Positions 6,501 to 14,052 of a DNA stretch of 17,456 nucleotides are shown in pieces (positions within the stretch are counted from its first letter, which is position 1; every line of letters begins with the position of its first letter). Both the position numbers and the translations under genes were made by a program. The notes below the pieces were generated by a model. The model was not told where the DNA came from. It worked only from the letters and a program-made list of their open reading frames with translations, and ran no database searches. Origin of the DNA: Candidatus Magasanikbacteria bacterium CG1_02_32_51 (GTDB lineage Bacteria > Patescibacteriota > Patescibacteriia > Magasanikbacterales > UBA922); NCBI GenBank assembly GCA_001871435.1, contig MNVC01000005.1, positions 1 through 17,456 of the forward strand. The letters are read 5' to 3'.

Positions 6501-7190
6501 ATGGGTCACAAAGTACATCCACAAATTTTTAGAACAGGTATCCTATTCCCTTGGGCTTCACGTTGGGTTGGAAAAAGAAACTATGCAGAGTACCTAGAAT
6601 CTGATATCAATATTAGAGAGTATTTGAAGAAAAAATTCAAAGATGCTCAAATTGATTCTGTATTTATTGAACGTGGTCCAAAAAATATGACTATCACTAT
6701 TTTTGTTGCCAAACCTGGTGTGGTTATTGGACGTGGTGGTCAAGGTCTTGATGATTTGCACAAAGATATAGAAAGAAAATTTTTGAAATTATCCGTAAAA
6801 GTAAAATTGAATATTCAAGAAGTACGACAGCCATCACTTTCAGCTGAAATTATTTCACAAAATATTGCCAAAGAAATAGAGAATCGTGTGGCTTTTAGAC
6901 GTATCATGAAACAAACTATTGAAAAAGTAATGATGGCTGGGGCAAAAGGTATCAAAATTATTTTGTCTGGTCGTTTGAATGGTGTAGAAATTGCTCGCCG
7001 TGAGACTCTTTCTCAAGGTAAAATTCCACTTATTACACTTAGAAGTCATGTTGAATATGCTGGTAATACTGCTCATACTTTGTATGGAGCAATTGGAATC
7101 AAAGTTTGGGTTTATAAAGGTGAATCTTTTGAGATGATTGATAAATTAGCTGACAAAAAGGAAGATATTAAGAGAAAACCTAAAAAATAA
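6501..7190 (+). CDS. rpsC: 30S ribosomal protein S3
   Basis: 229 residues, normal length. S3 sits at the mRNA entry of the 30S. The N-terminus MGHKVHPQIFRTG is the standard family start, preferred over a TTG two codons upstream. The KH domain has its GxxG loop GRGG at 77-80. The C-terminal S3 domain (GVEIARRETLSQGKIPL, then VWVYKGE) is complete. A Lys-rich tail follows. rplP starts one base after the stop codon. Confidence 0.97.
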   Translation: MGHKVHPQIFRTGILFPWASRWVGKRNYAEYLESDINIREYLKKKFKDAQIDSVFIERGPKNMTITIFVAKPGVVIGRGGQGLDDLHKDIERKFLKLSVKVKLNIQEVRQPSLSAEIISQNIAKEIENRVAFRRIMKQTIEKVMMAGAKGIKIILSGRLNGVEIARRETLSQGKIPLITLRSHVEYAGNTAHTLYGAIGIKVWVYKGESFEMIDKLADKKEDIKRKPKK

Positions 7191-7191
7191 T

Positions 7192-7605
7192 ATGTTGTTA
7201 CCAAAAAAAGTAAAACACAGAAAATGGCACAAGCCAAGACGTCGCAACAAAGGTGTAGCTACTAGAATTAATACTGTGGCTTTTGGAACTTTTGGTCTTA
7301 AGTCAATTACTCATGGATGGGTGACTTCTAGACAAATTGAAGCTAGTCGTCGTGTCCTTACTCGTTTTGTTCGTCGTGGTGGTAGAATTTGGATTCGTAT
7401 TTTTCCTGATAGACCAATGACCAAAAAAGGTAATGAAATGCCTATGGGAAAAGGTAAAGGTACTCCGGATCATTATGTAGCAACAGTCAAACCAGGCACC
7501 ATTTTATTTGAAATGGCTGGTATTACAGAAGCACAAGCTCGTGAGGCAATAGAGAGTGCTACACACAAATTACCTATCAAAGGTATGTTCGTCATTAAAC
7601 AATAA
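7192..7605 (+). CDS. rplP: 50S ribosomal protein L16
   Basis: 137 residues, normal length. L16 contacts A-site tRNA and supports late 50S assembly. The start MLLPKKVKHRKWHK, the RRGGRIWIRIFPDRP block and PMGKGKGTPDHYVATVKPG are characteristic. It follows rpsC with a 1-bp gap, suggesting translational coupling given the absence of a ribosome binding site. Confidence 0.97.
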   Translation: MLLPKKVKHRKWHKPRRRNKGVATRINTVAFGTFGLKSITHGWVTSRQIEASRRVLTRFVRRGGRIWIRIFPDRPMTKKGNEMPMGKGKGTPDHYVATVKPGTILFEMAGITEAQAREAIESATHKLPIKGMFVIKQ

Positions 7606-7626
7606 AAAAGCAATTTTACGATCAAT

Positions 7627-7848
7627 ATGGATTATAAAGAATTGAAAATTAAAAGTCTGGGAGCCTTAGAAGAACTATTGGCTGAAAAAAGAGACTTGCT
7701 ACGAAGTTTGCGTTTTCAGGCTAGTGAAAATCAACTCAAAAAAGTAAGTTCAATCCGTAAAGAAAAGAAAAATGTTTCTCGTATTATGACGGCTATCAAG
7801 AATTTGCAAAATACTGTTAATAAAGATGATAATAATAAAACAGAATAA
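7627..7848 (+). CDS. rpmC: 50S ribosomal protein L29
   Basis: 73 residues, within the family range (60-75). L29 is a small helical protein near the exit tunnel that neighbours L23. The pattern ELLAEKRDLLRSLRFQ followed by two basic helices ending KNVSRIMTAIKNL is typical. The position between rplP and rpsQ is standard. Confidence 0.94.
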   Translation: MDYKELKIKSLGALEELLAEKRDLLRSLRFQASENQLKKVSSIRKEKKNVSRIMTAIKNLQNTVNKDDNNKTE

Positions 7849-7856
7849 TTAATTTT

Positions 7857-8111
7857 ATGTCCGATATTAAAACAACACAACAAAGAAATTTTGAAGGTGA
7901 AGTAGTCAGTGTCAAAGAAAGCAAGACTATTCATGTTGTTGTCAAAACTACAAAAATGCACCCAAAATATCGTAAACAATATATTATTAGTAGAAAGTTT
8001 GCTGTTCATGATGAACATTCTCGTGCTAAATTGGGTAATCTTGTTACTTTTGTAGAGTGTCGTCCTCTTAGCAAAACCAAAAGATGGACATTGGTTAATA
8101 TTGTAAAATAG
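7857..8111 (+). CDS. rpsQ: 30S ribosomal protein S17
   Basis: 84 residues, normal length. S17 is an OB-fold primary binder of 16S rRNA. The GEVVSVKESKTIHVVV strand pair, the HPKYRKQY segment, and the closing CRPLSKTKRWTLVNIV match the family. It starts 8 bp after the rpmC stop, with no Shine-Dalgarno. Confidence 0.96.
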   Translation: MSDIKTTQQRNFEGEVVSVKESKTIHVVVKTTKMHPKYRKQYIISRKFAVHDEHSRAKLGNLVTFVECRPLSKTKRWTLVNIVK

Positions 8112-8134
8112 AATTTTAATAAAGAAATAAATAT

Positions 8135-8506
8135 ATGATTCAACACAGAAGCATGTTAAAAGTAGCAGATAATAGCGGAGCCAAAAAGCTCATGTGTATT
8201 AGAGTGCTTGGTGGCTACAAAAAGAGATATGCTAGAATTGGTGATATTATTACTTGTTCTGTCAAAGAATCAATTCCTCGTACTCAAGTCAAAAAAGGTG
8301 AAGTAGTACATGCTGTAATTGTTAGACAAAGAAAAGAAATGCGTAGAACTGATGGAACTTATATTCGTTTTGATGAAAATTCTGCTGTAATAATTGACAA
8401 AAAAACTAAAGAACCAAAAGGTACACGTATTTTTGGGCCAGTAGCTCGTGAACTTAGAAACAAAGGTTATAAGAAAATTGTATCTTTGGCTTCAGAAGTA
8501 CTATAA
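8135..8506 (+). CDS. rplN: 50S ribosomal protein L14
   Basis: 123 residues, normal length. L14 lies at the subunit interface. The start MIQHRSMLKVADNSGAK, the VKKGEVVHAVIVR strand, TYIRFDENSAVII, and GTRIFGPVARELR are all conserved. It is followed by a 99-bp gap with an inverted repeat before rplX. Confidence 0.98.
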   Translation: MIQHRSMLKVADNSGAKKLMCIRVLGGYKKRYARIGDIITCSVKESIPRTQVKKGEVVHAVIVRQRKEMRRTDGTYIRFDENSAVIIDKKTKEPKGTRIFGPVARELRNKGYKKIVSLASEVL

Positions 8507-8514
8507 GTAAATGA

Positions 8515-8581
8515 GTTCATAGCCAATAGTTCATAGTTCAAAAATTGTAACTTATTGAACTCTAGGCTATTGGTTACGAAC
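8515..8581 (+). repeat. Imperfect 27-bp inverted repeat in the rplN-rplX gap
   Basis: Arm 8515-8541 and arm 8555-8581 match at about 21 of 27 positions after reverse complementing, with a 13-base loop. The left arm also holds short direct repeats of TAGTTCATAG type. There is no U-tract, so it is not a standard terminator. It is the largest non-coding insertion within the otherwise tight rplD-rplO run (most gaps are 1-60 bp), and looks like an inserted hairpin repeat. Confidence 0.6.
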
Positions 8582-8605
8582 TATTGGCTAAAAACTAATA
8601 AAAAT

Positions 8606-8926
8606 ATGAAAATAAAAACAGGTGACAAAGTAAAAATTTTGAGTGGCAAAGACAGTGGCAAAACTGGCAAAGTTCTTCAAGTACTAAAAAACAAAGAAAC
8701 TAAAAAAGTATTTGTAGTAGTAGAAGGTGCTAATATACTCAAAAAGCATTTACGTGCCGGAAAAAAAGGCGACAAAGGACAAATTATTGAATTGCCAGCA
8801 CCTATGGATATGAGTAATGTGATGCTTATTGATAACAATTCCAAAAAACCAACGCGCGTGGGTTACAAAATAGAAGGTGATGAAAAGAAACGTATAGCCA
8901 AAGTGAGTGGTGAATTCATTGATTAA
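8606..8926 (+). CDS. rplX: 50S ribosomal protein L24
   Basis: 106 residues, normal length. L24 is an assembly initiator for the 50S. The KOW motif is visible near the start (KTGDKVKILSGKDSGKTGKVLQV), then the KKHLR segment and the C-terminal region with PTRVGYKIEGDEKKRIAK. An ATG at 8555 in frame would add 17 residues encoded by the right arm of the inverted repeat, so the ATG at 8606 is chosen. Confidence 0.95.
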   Translation: MKIKTGDKVKILSGKDSGKTGKVLQVLKNKETKKVFVVVEGANILKKHLRAGKKGDKGQIIELPAPMDMSNVMLIDNNSKKPTRVGYKIEGDEKKRIAKVSGEFID

Positions 8927-8940
8927 TTTTTATAAAAATT

Positions 8941-9486
8941 ATGAAACCAGCATTGTACAAAATTTATAAAGAAACAATAGTACCAGCTTTGCAGGCTGAA
9001 TTAGGTTTGAAAAATATCATGAAAGTACCTAAAATTGAAAAGGTAGTATTAAATATTGGTTATGGTCGCAATGCCAAAGATAAAGCTTTCTTGGAAAGAG
9101 TAGAAAAAACTTTGACTTTGATTTCAGGTCAAAAACCTGTACACAACAAAGCCAAAAAATCTATTTCCAACTTCAAGATTAGAGAAGGAATGGAAATTGG
9201 ATCTTCTGTTACTTTGCGTGGAGCCAAAATGTATGAATTTTTGTACAAATTGATAAATCTTACTTTTCCTCGTGTTCGTGATTTTAGAGGTTTAGATCCA
9301 AAGAGTTTTGATGGTAAAGGTAATTTTACTATTGGTTTCAAAGAACAATTGGCTTTTCCAGAAATTTCTGGTGAATCAGCTGACAATATCCATGGTTTAC
9401 AAATTATTGTAAATACTACAGCCAAAGACAATAAAAGTGGTATGGCCTTGTTGAGCCATCTTGGTTTTCCTTTTAGAAAGAAATAA
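8941..9486 (+). CDS. rplE: 50S ribosomal protein L5
   Basis: 181 residues, normal length. L5 binds 5S rRNA and contacts P-site tRNA. Features include VPKIEKVVLNIGYGR, the KAKKSISNFKIREGM segment, TFPRVRDFRGLDPKSFDGKG and GLQIIVNTTAKD. It is followed after 12 bp by rpsZ, the standard order. Confidence 0.97.
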   Translation: MKPALYKIYKETIVPALQAELGLKNIMKVPKIEKVVLNIGYGRNAKDKAFLERVEKTLTLISGQKPVHNKAKKSISNFKIREGMEIGSSVTLRGAKMYEFLYKLINLTFPRVRDFRGLDPKSFDGKGNFTIGFKEQLAFPEISGESADNIHGLQIIVNTTAKDNKSGMALLSHLGFPFRKK

Positions 9487-9498
9487 TAAATAATAATT

Positions 9499-9687
9499 AT
9501 GGCAACTCAAGCTCAAAAAGCAAAAACATTTATACACAAACCAAAATATTCCAGTCGTATTGTAAATAGATGTTGGAAATGTGGTCGTAAACATGGCTAC
9601 ATGCGTAAATTTGGTTTATGTCGTATTTGTTTTAGAGAATTGGCTAATCAAGGAATGATTCCTGGTGTCAAGAAATCAAGTTGGTAA
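9499..9687 (+). CDS. rpsZ: 30S ribosomal protein S14, zinc-binding type
   Basis: 62 residues, the short zinc form of S14 rather than the 100-residue zinc-free form. It binds the 30S head near S3 and S10. The four zinc ligands are intact: Cys25 and Cys28 (C-W-K-C) and Cys41 and Cys44 (C-R-I-C), 12 residues apart. The C-terminal GMIPGVKKSSW is typical. Confidence 0.97.
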   Translation: MATQAQKAKTFIHKPKYSSRIVNRCWKCGRKHGYMRKFGLCRICFRELANQGMIPGVKKSSW

Positions 9688-9736
9688 TTTTTTTAATAAC
9701 TAATTAATAATAAATAATAAATAATTATATATTACT

Positions 9737-10126
9737 ATGATGACCGATCCAATCGCAGACATGCTAACGCGAATTAGAAACGCTCAAGTAGCTAGGAAGT
9801 CAGTTATTGAGATACCTTTTTCTAAGGTAAAATTTATGATTGGAAAAATTTTGTTGGCACAAAGTTATATAACTGAAATTAGCAAAGTTGAAGGTCCAAA
9901 ACCTGTCCTAGCAATTGTTCTAAAATATCATGGTAAAGCACCTGCTATTACTTCTATAAAACGTGAAAGTAAACCTGGTCATAGAGTATATCGTAGGGCA
10001 GAGGAGCTACCTAATATTTTGAATGGTTTTGGTTTTGCTATTGTTTCTACCTCACAAGGTATGATGACTGTCAAAGAAGCCAAAGAAAAAGGTATTGGTG
10101 GTGAAGTAGTTTGTTCTATTTATTAG
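9737..10126 (+). CDS. rpsH: 30S ribosomal protein S8
   Basis: 129 residues, normal length. S8 binds helix 21 of 16S rRNA and in E. coli represses the spc operon. The start TDPIADMLTRIRNA, the central SKPGHRVYRR and the C-terminal GIGGEVVCSIY are conserved. Two consecutive ATG codons are present; the second (9740) could be the actual start. A 49-bp AT-rich gap with AATAAT-type short repeats precedes it. Confidence 0.97.
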   Translation: MMTDPIADMLTRIRNAQVARKSVIEIPFSKVKFMIGKILLAQSYITEISKVEGPKPVLAIVLKYHGKAPAITSIKRESKPGHRVYRRAEELPNILNGFGFAIVSTSQGMMTVKEAKEKGIGGEVVCSIY

Positions 10127-10167
10127 TAAATTTTTTTTAAAAAAGATTATCAATGTAAAATATTTTT

Positions 10168-10713
10168 ATGTCACGTATCGGAAAACAAGTTATTAGTATT
10201 CCTGCTGGAGTTAATGTCAACATCAAAGATGCTAGTGTTGAAGTAAAAGGTCCAAAAGGAACTCTAGTAAGACAATTGAATGAAAAAGTAAAAGTAACTA
10301 TGGCCGATGGTACTTTGACTGTGGATGTAAAAAATAAAGAAGACAAAGCAGAAAGATCTCTTTGGGGTACTTTTGCTTCTCATTTAAAAAATATGATAGC
10401 TGGAGTTACTATTGGGTTTAAAAAAGAATTAGAAATCAATGGCGTTGGTTACAAAGTTGCTATGAAGGGAAAAGATTTACAATTGGAAGTAGGCTTTTCT
10501 CATCCTGTTATTTTCAAAATGCCTGAGTCGGTAATTGCCAAAGTTGACAAAAATGTTATTACTTTAGAATCATATGACAAAGAAATGTTGGGCAGTACTA
10601 CATCAGAAATTAGAGCCGTACGCAAACCAGAGCCTTACAAAGGCAAAGGTATTAGATATATTGATGAAATAATCAGACGTAAAGCTGGTAAAACTGCCAC
10701 CAAAGGTGAATAA
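10168..10713 (+). CDS. rplF: 50S ribosomal protein L6
   Basis: 181 residues, normal length, two L6 folds in tandem. L6 binds near the sarcin-ricin loop where elongation factors act. The start MSRIGKQVISIPAGV, the NGVGYKVAMKG turn at the start of the second domain, and the C-terminal RKPEPYKGKGIRYIDE signature are present. Confidence 0.97.
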   Translation: MSRIGKQVISIPAGVNVNIKDASVEVKGPKGTLVRQLNEKVKVTMADGTLTVDVKNKEDKAERSLWGTFASHLKNMIAGVTIGFKKELEINGVGYKVAMKGKDLQLEVGFSHPVIFKMPESVIAKVDKNVITLESYDKEMLGSTTSEIRAVRKPEPYKGKGIRYIDEIIRRKAGKTATKGE

Positions 10714-10733
10714 TATTTGAACTATAAGTTTTT

Positions 10734-11105
10734 ATGAAAAATACAACATCACAACAAAAAAGAATGCGTCGTCATATGAGAAGTCGTTCTCGTATGCAAG
10801 GTAGTGCTACTATTCCACGTATTAGTGTCTTTCGTAGTTTGCGTGGTATATATGCCCAAATTATTGATGATAATAATGCCAAAGTATTGACTAGTGTCAA
10901 TAGTAAAAAAGATTTTGATAAGACAGAAGATGTGGGGACAAGAAAAGGAAAAGTGGCTATTGCCTTTGTCTTGGGCAAGAAATTAGCTTTGAAAGCCAAA
11001 GAATTGAATATTACGACTGTTGTTTTTGATAGAAGTGGTTATAATTATCATGGTAGAGTAAAAGCTCTAGCTGAAGGTGCTAGAGAAAATGGTTTAAAGT
11101 TTTAA
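10734..11105 (+). CDS. rplR: 50S ribosomal protein L18
   Basis: 123 residues, normal length. L18 binds 5S rRNA with L5. A basic N-terminus (QQKRMRRHMRSRSRM) is followed by PRISVFRSLRGIYAQIIDD and the C-terminal FDRSGYNYHGRVKALAEGARENGLKF pattern, all family-typical. Confidence 0.96.
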   Translation: MKNTTSQQKRMRRHMRSRSRMQGSATIPRISVFRSLRGIYAQIIDDNNAKVLTSVNSKKDFDKTEDVGTRKGKVAIAFVLGKKLALKAKELNITTVVFDRSGYNYHGRVKALAEGARENGLKF

Positions 11106-11131
11106 TTTTGTTAAAAAACTAAATTTTGTAT

Positions 11132-11857
11132 ATGTCAAAACCTCAAGGTAACAATAAAAGACAAAAACCTAGAAAAGAAAAGCCAGAATTTGATCAAGCC
11201 ATTGTTGATTTGGCGCGTGTTACTCGTGTCACTAAGGGTGGTAAACGTATGAGTTTTCGTGCTTTGGTTGTTATTGGAGATAGAAAGGGTAAAGTAGGTT
11301 ATGGTGTTGAAAAAGGTCCTGATGTTCAAATTGCTGTTGATAAAGCTGTTAGACAAGCACAAAAAAACATGATTTTTGTTCCTTTTGACAAAAAAACTAT
11401 TCCTCATCGTGTGGAAGCAAAATTCAAAGCTGGTAAAGTAATGATCAAACCAGCCCCTCAAGGTTCTGGTATTATTGCTGGTAGTTCTATTCGTGTGGTA
11501 CTTGAGCTTGCTGGCGTACCAAATGCTTCTGCCAAAATGCTGGGAAAATCAAACAACAAAATTTCTAATGTTAAAGTTACTTTTGTTGCTTTGAGTTCTT
11601 TCAAACATGAAGCTATTGAAAAATGCAGAAAATCTAGAGAAAGAATAGAAAAAAATAAAGTACAAAAAATTGAAGTAAAATCCGCCCAAGGCGGATCCGC
11701 CTTGCTGGGCACGCCTGGGGCTGTGGACGGAAAAGAATCAGCTTCCGCTAAAGTTTCAGTTGATAAGAAGAAAGTTGTTGAAAAGACGGAAGCTCCTGTT
11801 AAGAAAGTAATTAAAAAAGAATCCACCTCCGTCCAAACTTCGGCGGACAAGGAATAA
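11132..11857 (+). CDS. rpsE: 30S ribosomal protein S5 with 26-bp elements in a long tail
   Basis: 241 residues against 167 in E. coli. S5 is at the mRNA entry and affects decoding fidelity. The dsRNA-binding-like N-domain (TRVTKGGKRMSFRALVVIGD) and C-domain (PAPQGSGIIAGSSIRVVLELAGV, then CRKSRERIEK) are intact. From about residue 183 the protein enters a tail of roughly 60 residues made largely from palindromic DNA elements: a 15-bp type (11681-11695), a GC-rich stretch, and two 26-bp types (11738-11763, 11822-11847). The ATG at 11132 is preferred over a TTG two codons upstream. rplO follows after 60 bp, with no rpmD between. Confidence 0.96.
   Translation: MSKPQGNNKRQKPRKEKPEFDQAIVDLARVTRVTKGGKRMSFRALVVIGDRKGKVGYGVEKGPDVQIAVDKAVRQAQKNMIFVPFDKKTIPHRVEAKFKAGKVMIKPAPQGSGIIAGSSIRVVLELAGVPNASAKMLGKSNNKISNVKVTFVALSSFKHEAIEKCRKSRERIEKNKVQKIEVKSAQGGSALLGTPGAVDGKESASAKVSVDKKKVVEKTEAPVKKVIKKESTSVQTSADKE
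11681..11695 (+). repeat. 15-bp palindromic element inside rpsE
   Basis: TCCGCCCAAGGCGGA, identical to the intergenic copies at 694-708 and 15712-15726, but here read in frame as Ser-Ala-Gln-Gly-Gly. It is followed directly by another TCCGCC arm and a GC-rich stretch (11696-11731) unlike the AT-rich codon use of the rest of the gene. It shows that the intergenic type has entered a coding tail. Confidence 0.8.
11738..11763 (+). repeat. In-frame 26-bp palindromic element, rpsE copy 1
   Basis: Arms TCAGCT and AGTTGA pair at all six positions, one as a G-T wobble. The encoded peptide is SASAKVSVD followed by KK. Same length and frame as the rplC and rplV elements; more diverged, so probably older. 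Confidence 0.7.
11822..11847 (+). repeat. In-frame 26-bp palindromic element, rpsE copy 2
   Basis: Arms TCCACC and GGCGGA pair at five of six positions. The peptide is STSVQTSAD followed by KE at the very C-terminus of S5. Length and frame match the other three copies. Confidence 0.7.
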
Positions 11858-11917
11858 TAATTAGTCAATGCAGAGCTATCTTTATGAAAGATCTTTCGCT
11901 CCGCTCAAGATATATAT

Positions 11918-12361
11918 ATGTCATTATCTCCATCTACCCTTTCTTCTTCAAAAAGAATAAAGAAAAATACCAAAAGATTAGGACGTGGTAATGCCTCTGG
12001 TAAAGGTAATTATTCAACACGCGGTATAAAAGGACAAAGAGCTCGTTCTGGTGGTAAAAGTGGACTTTTGCGTCGTGCTTTCAAAGCCCAATTACAAAAA
12101 GTTCCAAAACTTCGTGGTTTCAAATCTCAGGCTTTCAAACCAGAAACAGTAACCTTGGCTCAATTACAAAAATTTGCTGTGGAAGGTGTAGAAGTTACTC
12201 CATTTTTCTTAAAAAAACTTAGAGTTATTAGAAGTACCAAAAATGGTGCCAAGATTGTAGCTGGTGGTGAACTTACCAAGAAATTGACTATCAAAAATTG
12301 TTTGGCTACCAAAAAAGCTGCTGAGTTAATAGAAAAAGTTGGTGGACAAATTGTTTTTTAA
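11918..12361 (+). CDS. rplO: 50S ribosomal protein L15
   Basis: 147 residues, normal length. L15 is a late 50S assembly protein. The glycine-rich basic N-terminal stretch (GRGNASGKGNYSTRGIKGQRARSGG, about residues 23-47) and the C-terminal GGELTKKLTIKNC pattern are family hallmarks. It directly follows rpsE, because L30 is missing. The 60-bp gap upstream holds a GAAAGATCTTTC palindrome (11886-11897). Confidence 0.96.
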   Translation: MSLSPSTLSSSKRIKKNTKRLGRGNASGKGNYSTRGIKGQRARSGGKSGLLRRAFKAQLQKVPKLRGFKSQAFKPETVTLAQLQKFAVEGVEVTPFFLKKLRVIRSTKNGAKIVAGGELTKKLTIKNCLATKKAAELIEKVGGQIVF

Positions 12362-12373
12362 AATATTGACTTG

Positions 12374-12398
12374 ATATAAAGCAAAAAATGCTTTATAT
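12374..12398 (+). promoter_or_regulatory. Stem-loop in the rplO-secY gap
   Basis: ATATAAAGCA (12374-12383) and TGCTTTATAT (12389-12398) form a perfect 10-bp stem with an A5 loop, followed by TTAGTATT rather than a clean T-tract. It could be a weak terminator or attenuator reducing secY expression relative to ribosomal proteins. The rplO-secY gap (12362-12529) also contains the repeat at 12432-12452. Confidence 0.45.
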
Positions 12399-12431
12399 TT
12401 AGTATTATAGATTTTATATTATTTTTGTGTC

Positions 12432-12452
12432 ATTCTGAACTTGATTCAGAAT
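12432..12452. repeat. Dispersed-type palindrome ATTCTGAA-TTCAGAAT
   Basis: ATTCTGAA (12432-12439) and TTCAGAAT (12445-12452) flank a 5-base loop. The surrounding GTCATTCTGAACTTGATTC form is one I recognise as a widespread intergenic repeat in many bacterial genomes; translated, it gives the spurious peptide CHSELDSES. It lies in frame upstream of secY and creates a false N-terminal extension. Confidence 0.6.
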
Positions 12453-12529
12453 CTTTCTCAAAAAATATTTACATTGAGAGGAATACTATAAAATGTCAAA
12501 ATTGTATATTACAAATAAAAGTTACTATT

Positions 12530-13801
12530 ATGTGGGAAAAAATAGCACATATCTGGAAAATCAAAGATCTTAGAAAAAGAATTCTTTTTGTGATGTTTTT
12601 GTTTGTGGTTTTCCGTTTTACTGCTCATATTCCAGTGCCGGGTATCAATACTGCCAATTTAGCTAAGTTTTTGGAAGGCAATCAAATTTTGGGTTTGTTG
12701 AATTTGTTTTCAGGTGGTACTATGGAAAATTTTTCTATAGTTATGCTTGGTATTGCTCCTTATATTACATCATCTATTATTTTTCAATTGTTGGGTATGG
12801 TCATACCTAGTCTAGAAGAATTGACCAAAGAAGGTGAGAGTGGCCAACAAAAAATAAATATGTACACTCGTATCACGACAGTGCCTTTGGCTTTTTTGCA
12901 ATCATTTGCTATGATCAAATTATTGAATAATTCTCAGTATGAAATTTTTGGAGGTTTGGATTTGTATAGATATATTTCTATTATGATTATGATTACGGCT
13001 GGTACTATTTTTCTTATGTGGATTGGTGAGCTTATTTCCGAAAAAAAAATTGGCAATGGAATCTCTATGATAATCTTTGCAGGTATCGTCGCATCTTTGC
13101 CAAACGCTTTGGTACAAGCTATTATCAACTATGATCCATCACAACTATATATGTATATGATGTTTTTGGTCATGTCTATTATTACAGTTGTGGCTGTGGT
13201 TATCATCAATGAAGGACAAAGAAATATTCCGGTAAGTTATGCCAAACAAGTTCGTGGCAATCATGTCTTTGGTGGCAATACTAGTCATCTGCCACTTCGT
13301 CTAAATATGGCTGGAGTAATACCTATTATCTTTGCTATTTCTGTAGTCTTGTTTCCTTCAATGGTCGCCCAATTTTTTGTTAATGGCACAGGCTTTATGG
13401 CACGTGCTTCTCAAGCAACTATTACTATTTTCAACAATCAATTGATTTATGGAATTATTTATTTTATCTTAGTATTTGGTTTTACTTATTTTTATACTGC
13501 TGTAATTTTTCAACCACAAAAAATGGCTGAGAATTTGCAACAACAAGGTGCCTTTATTCCTGGTATCAGACCTGGTAAAGAGACCGAAAAATATTTGCAA
13601 GATACTATGAGTAAGATGTTATTTTCTGGAGCATTATTCTTGGGTGTTATTGCTATTTTACCTCTTATCGTGCGAGCTCTGACTGGCTCACAATCTTTAG
13701 TAATTGGTGGTACTAGTCTGCTTATCGTCGTGAGTGTGGCGATTGACTCAGCCAAACAAATTGAATCTCAAATCAAGATGCATGAGTATGATAATGTATA
13801 G
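12530..13801 (+). CDS. secY: Preprotein translocase subunit SecY
   Basis: 423 residues (E. coli 443). SecY is the membrane channel of the Sec translocon. About ten hydrophobic segments are visible, the first at residues 18-36. The plug/TM2 region (about 53-90), GISMIIFAGI, and the cytoplasmic loop before NMAGVIPIIFA are conserved. The ATG at 12530 (MWEKIAHIW) is the proper start: an open GTG-started frame from 12425 is derived from a repeat. The last 29 codons are duplicated twice downstream (15603-15689 and 16694-16759). adk, map and infA, common downstream neighbours, are absent; a strong terminator ends the operon. Confidence 0.97.
   Translation: MWEKIAHIWKIKDLRKRILFVMFLFVVFRFTAHIPVPGINTANLAKFLEGNQILGLLNLFSGGTMENFSIVMLGIAPYITSSIIFQLLGMVIPSLEELTKEGESGQQKINMYTRITTVPLAFLQSFAMIKLLNNSQYEIFGGLDLYRYISIMIMITAGTIFLMWIGELISEKKIGNGISMIIFAGIVASLPNALVQAIINYDPSQLYMYMMFLVMSIITVVAVVIINEGQRNIPVSYAKQVRGNHVFGGNTSHLPLRLNMAGVIPIIFAISVVLFPSMVAQFFVNGTGFMARASQATITIFNNQLIYGIIYFILVFGFTYFYTAVIFQPQKMAENLQQQGAFIPGIRPGKETEKYLQDTMSKMLFSGALFLGVIAILPLIVRALTGSQSLVIGGTSLLIVVSVAIDSAKQIESQIKMHEYDNV
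13715..13801 (+). repeat. secY 3'-end repeat, copy A (functional end)
   Basis: The last 29 codons of the intact secY, matched by copy B (15603-15689, 77 of 87 identical, no gaps). Its last 22 codons are matched by copy C (16694-16759, 63 of 66 identical). The similarity continues past the stop into the palindromic element. B and C share CAG for Gln and CAC for His where A has CAA and CAT. Confidence 0.9.
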
Positions 13802-13826
13802 AATAATATATTAAAATATAAAAACA

Positions 13827-13860
13827 TTTCCGCCAAAGGCGGATCCGCCTTTGGCGGAAA
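13827..13860. repeat. 34-bp perfect palindrome after secY
   Basis: Two 15-bp TCCGCC-type hairpins joined head to tail, so the whole 34 bp is its own reverse complement (centre GGATCC at 13841-13846). Equivalent positions after copies B and C hold one TCCGCC hairpin plus one TCAGCC hairpin instead. Confidence 0.85.
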
Positions 13861-13870
13861 AATATTAAAG

Positions 13871-13908
13871 CAACCCCGCCCTTCGAGAAGAGCGGGGTTG
13901 TTTTTTTT
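13871..13908 (+). terminator. Rho-independent terminator of the ribosomal/secY operon
   Basis: CAACCCCGC (13871-13879) pairs with GCGGGGTTG (13892-13900), with an inner CTT/AAG extension, followed by eight T residues. A homologous terminator with the same outer stem follows secY-end copy B (15746-15780). Confidence 0.92.
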
Positions 13909-14052
13909 GTGAATATATATCTATAAAGTTTGTATTGCATAGTTATTCTAAAAATAAATGCAACATAATAGTTTATTGATTGTATAATATAAAAGAAAGG
14001 TTTACTTATTTCCCTCCTTGAGAGCCTGTGCCGTAATAATACGGTAAGGGAT

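Noticed and set aside
12425..12529. N-terminal extension of SecY
   Set aside because: The extra 35 codons derive from a dispersed ATTCTGAA/TTCAGAAT repeat. The conserved SecY start is the ATG at 12530.
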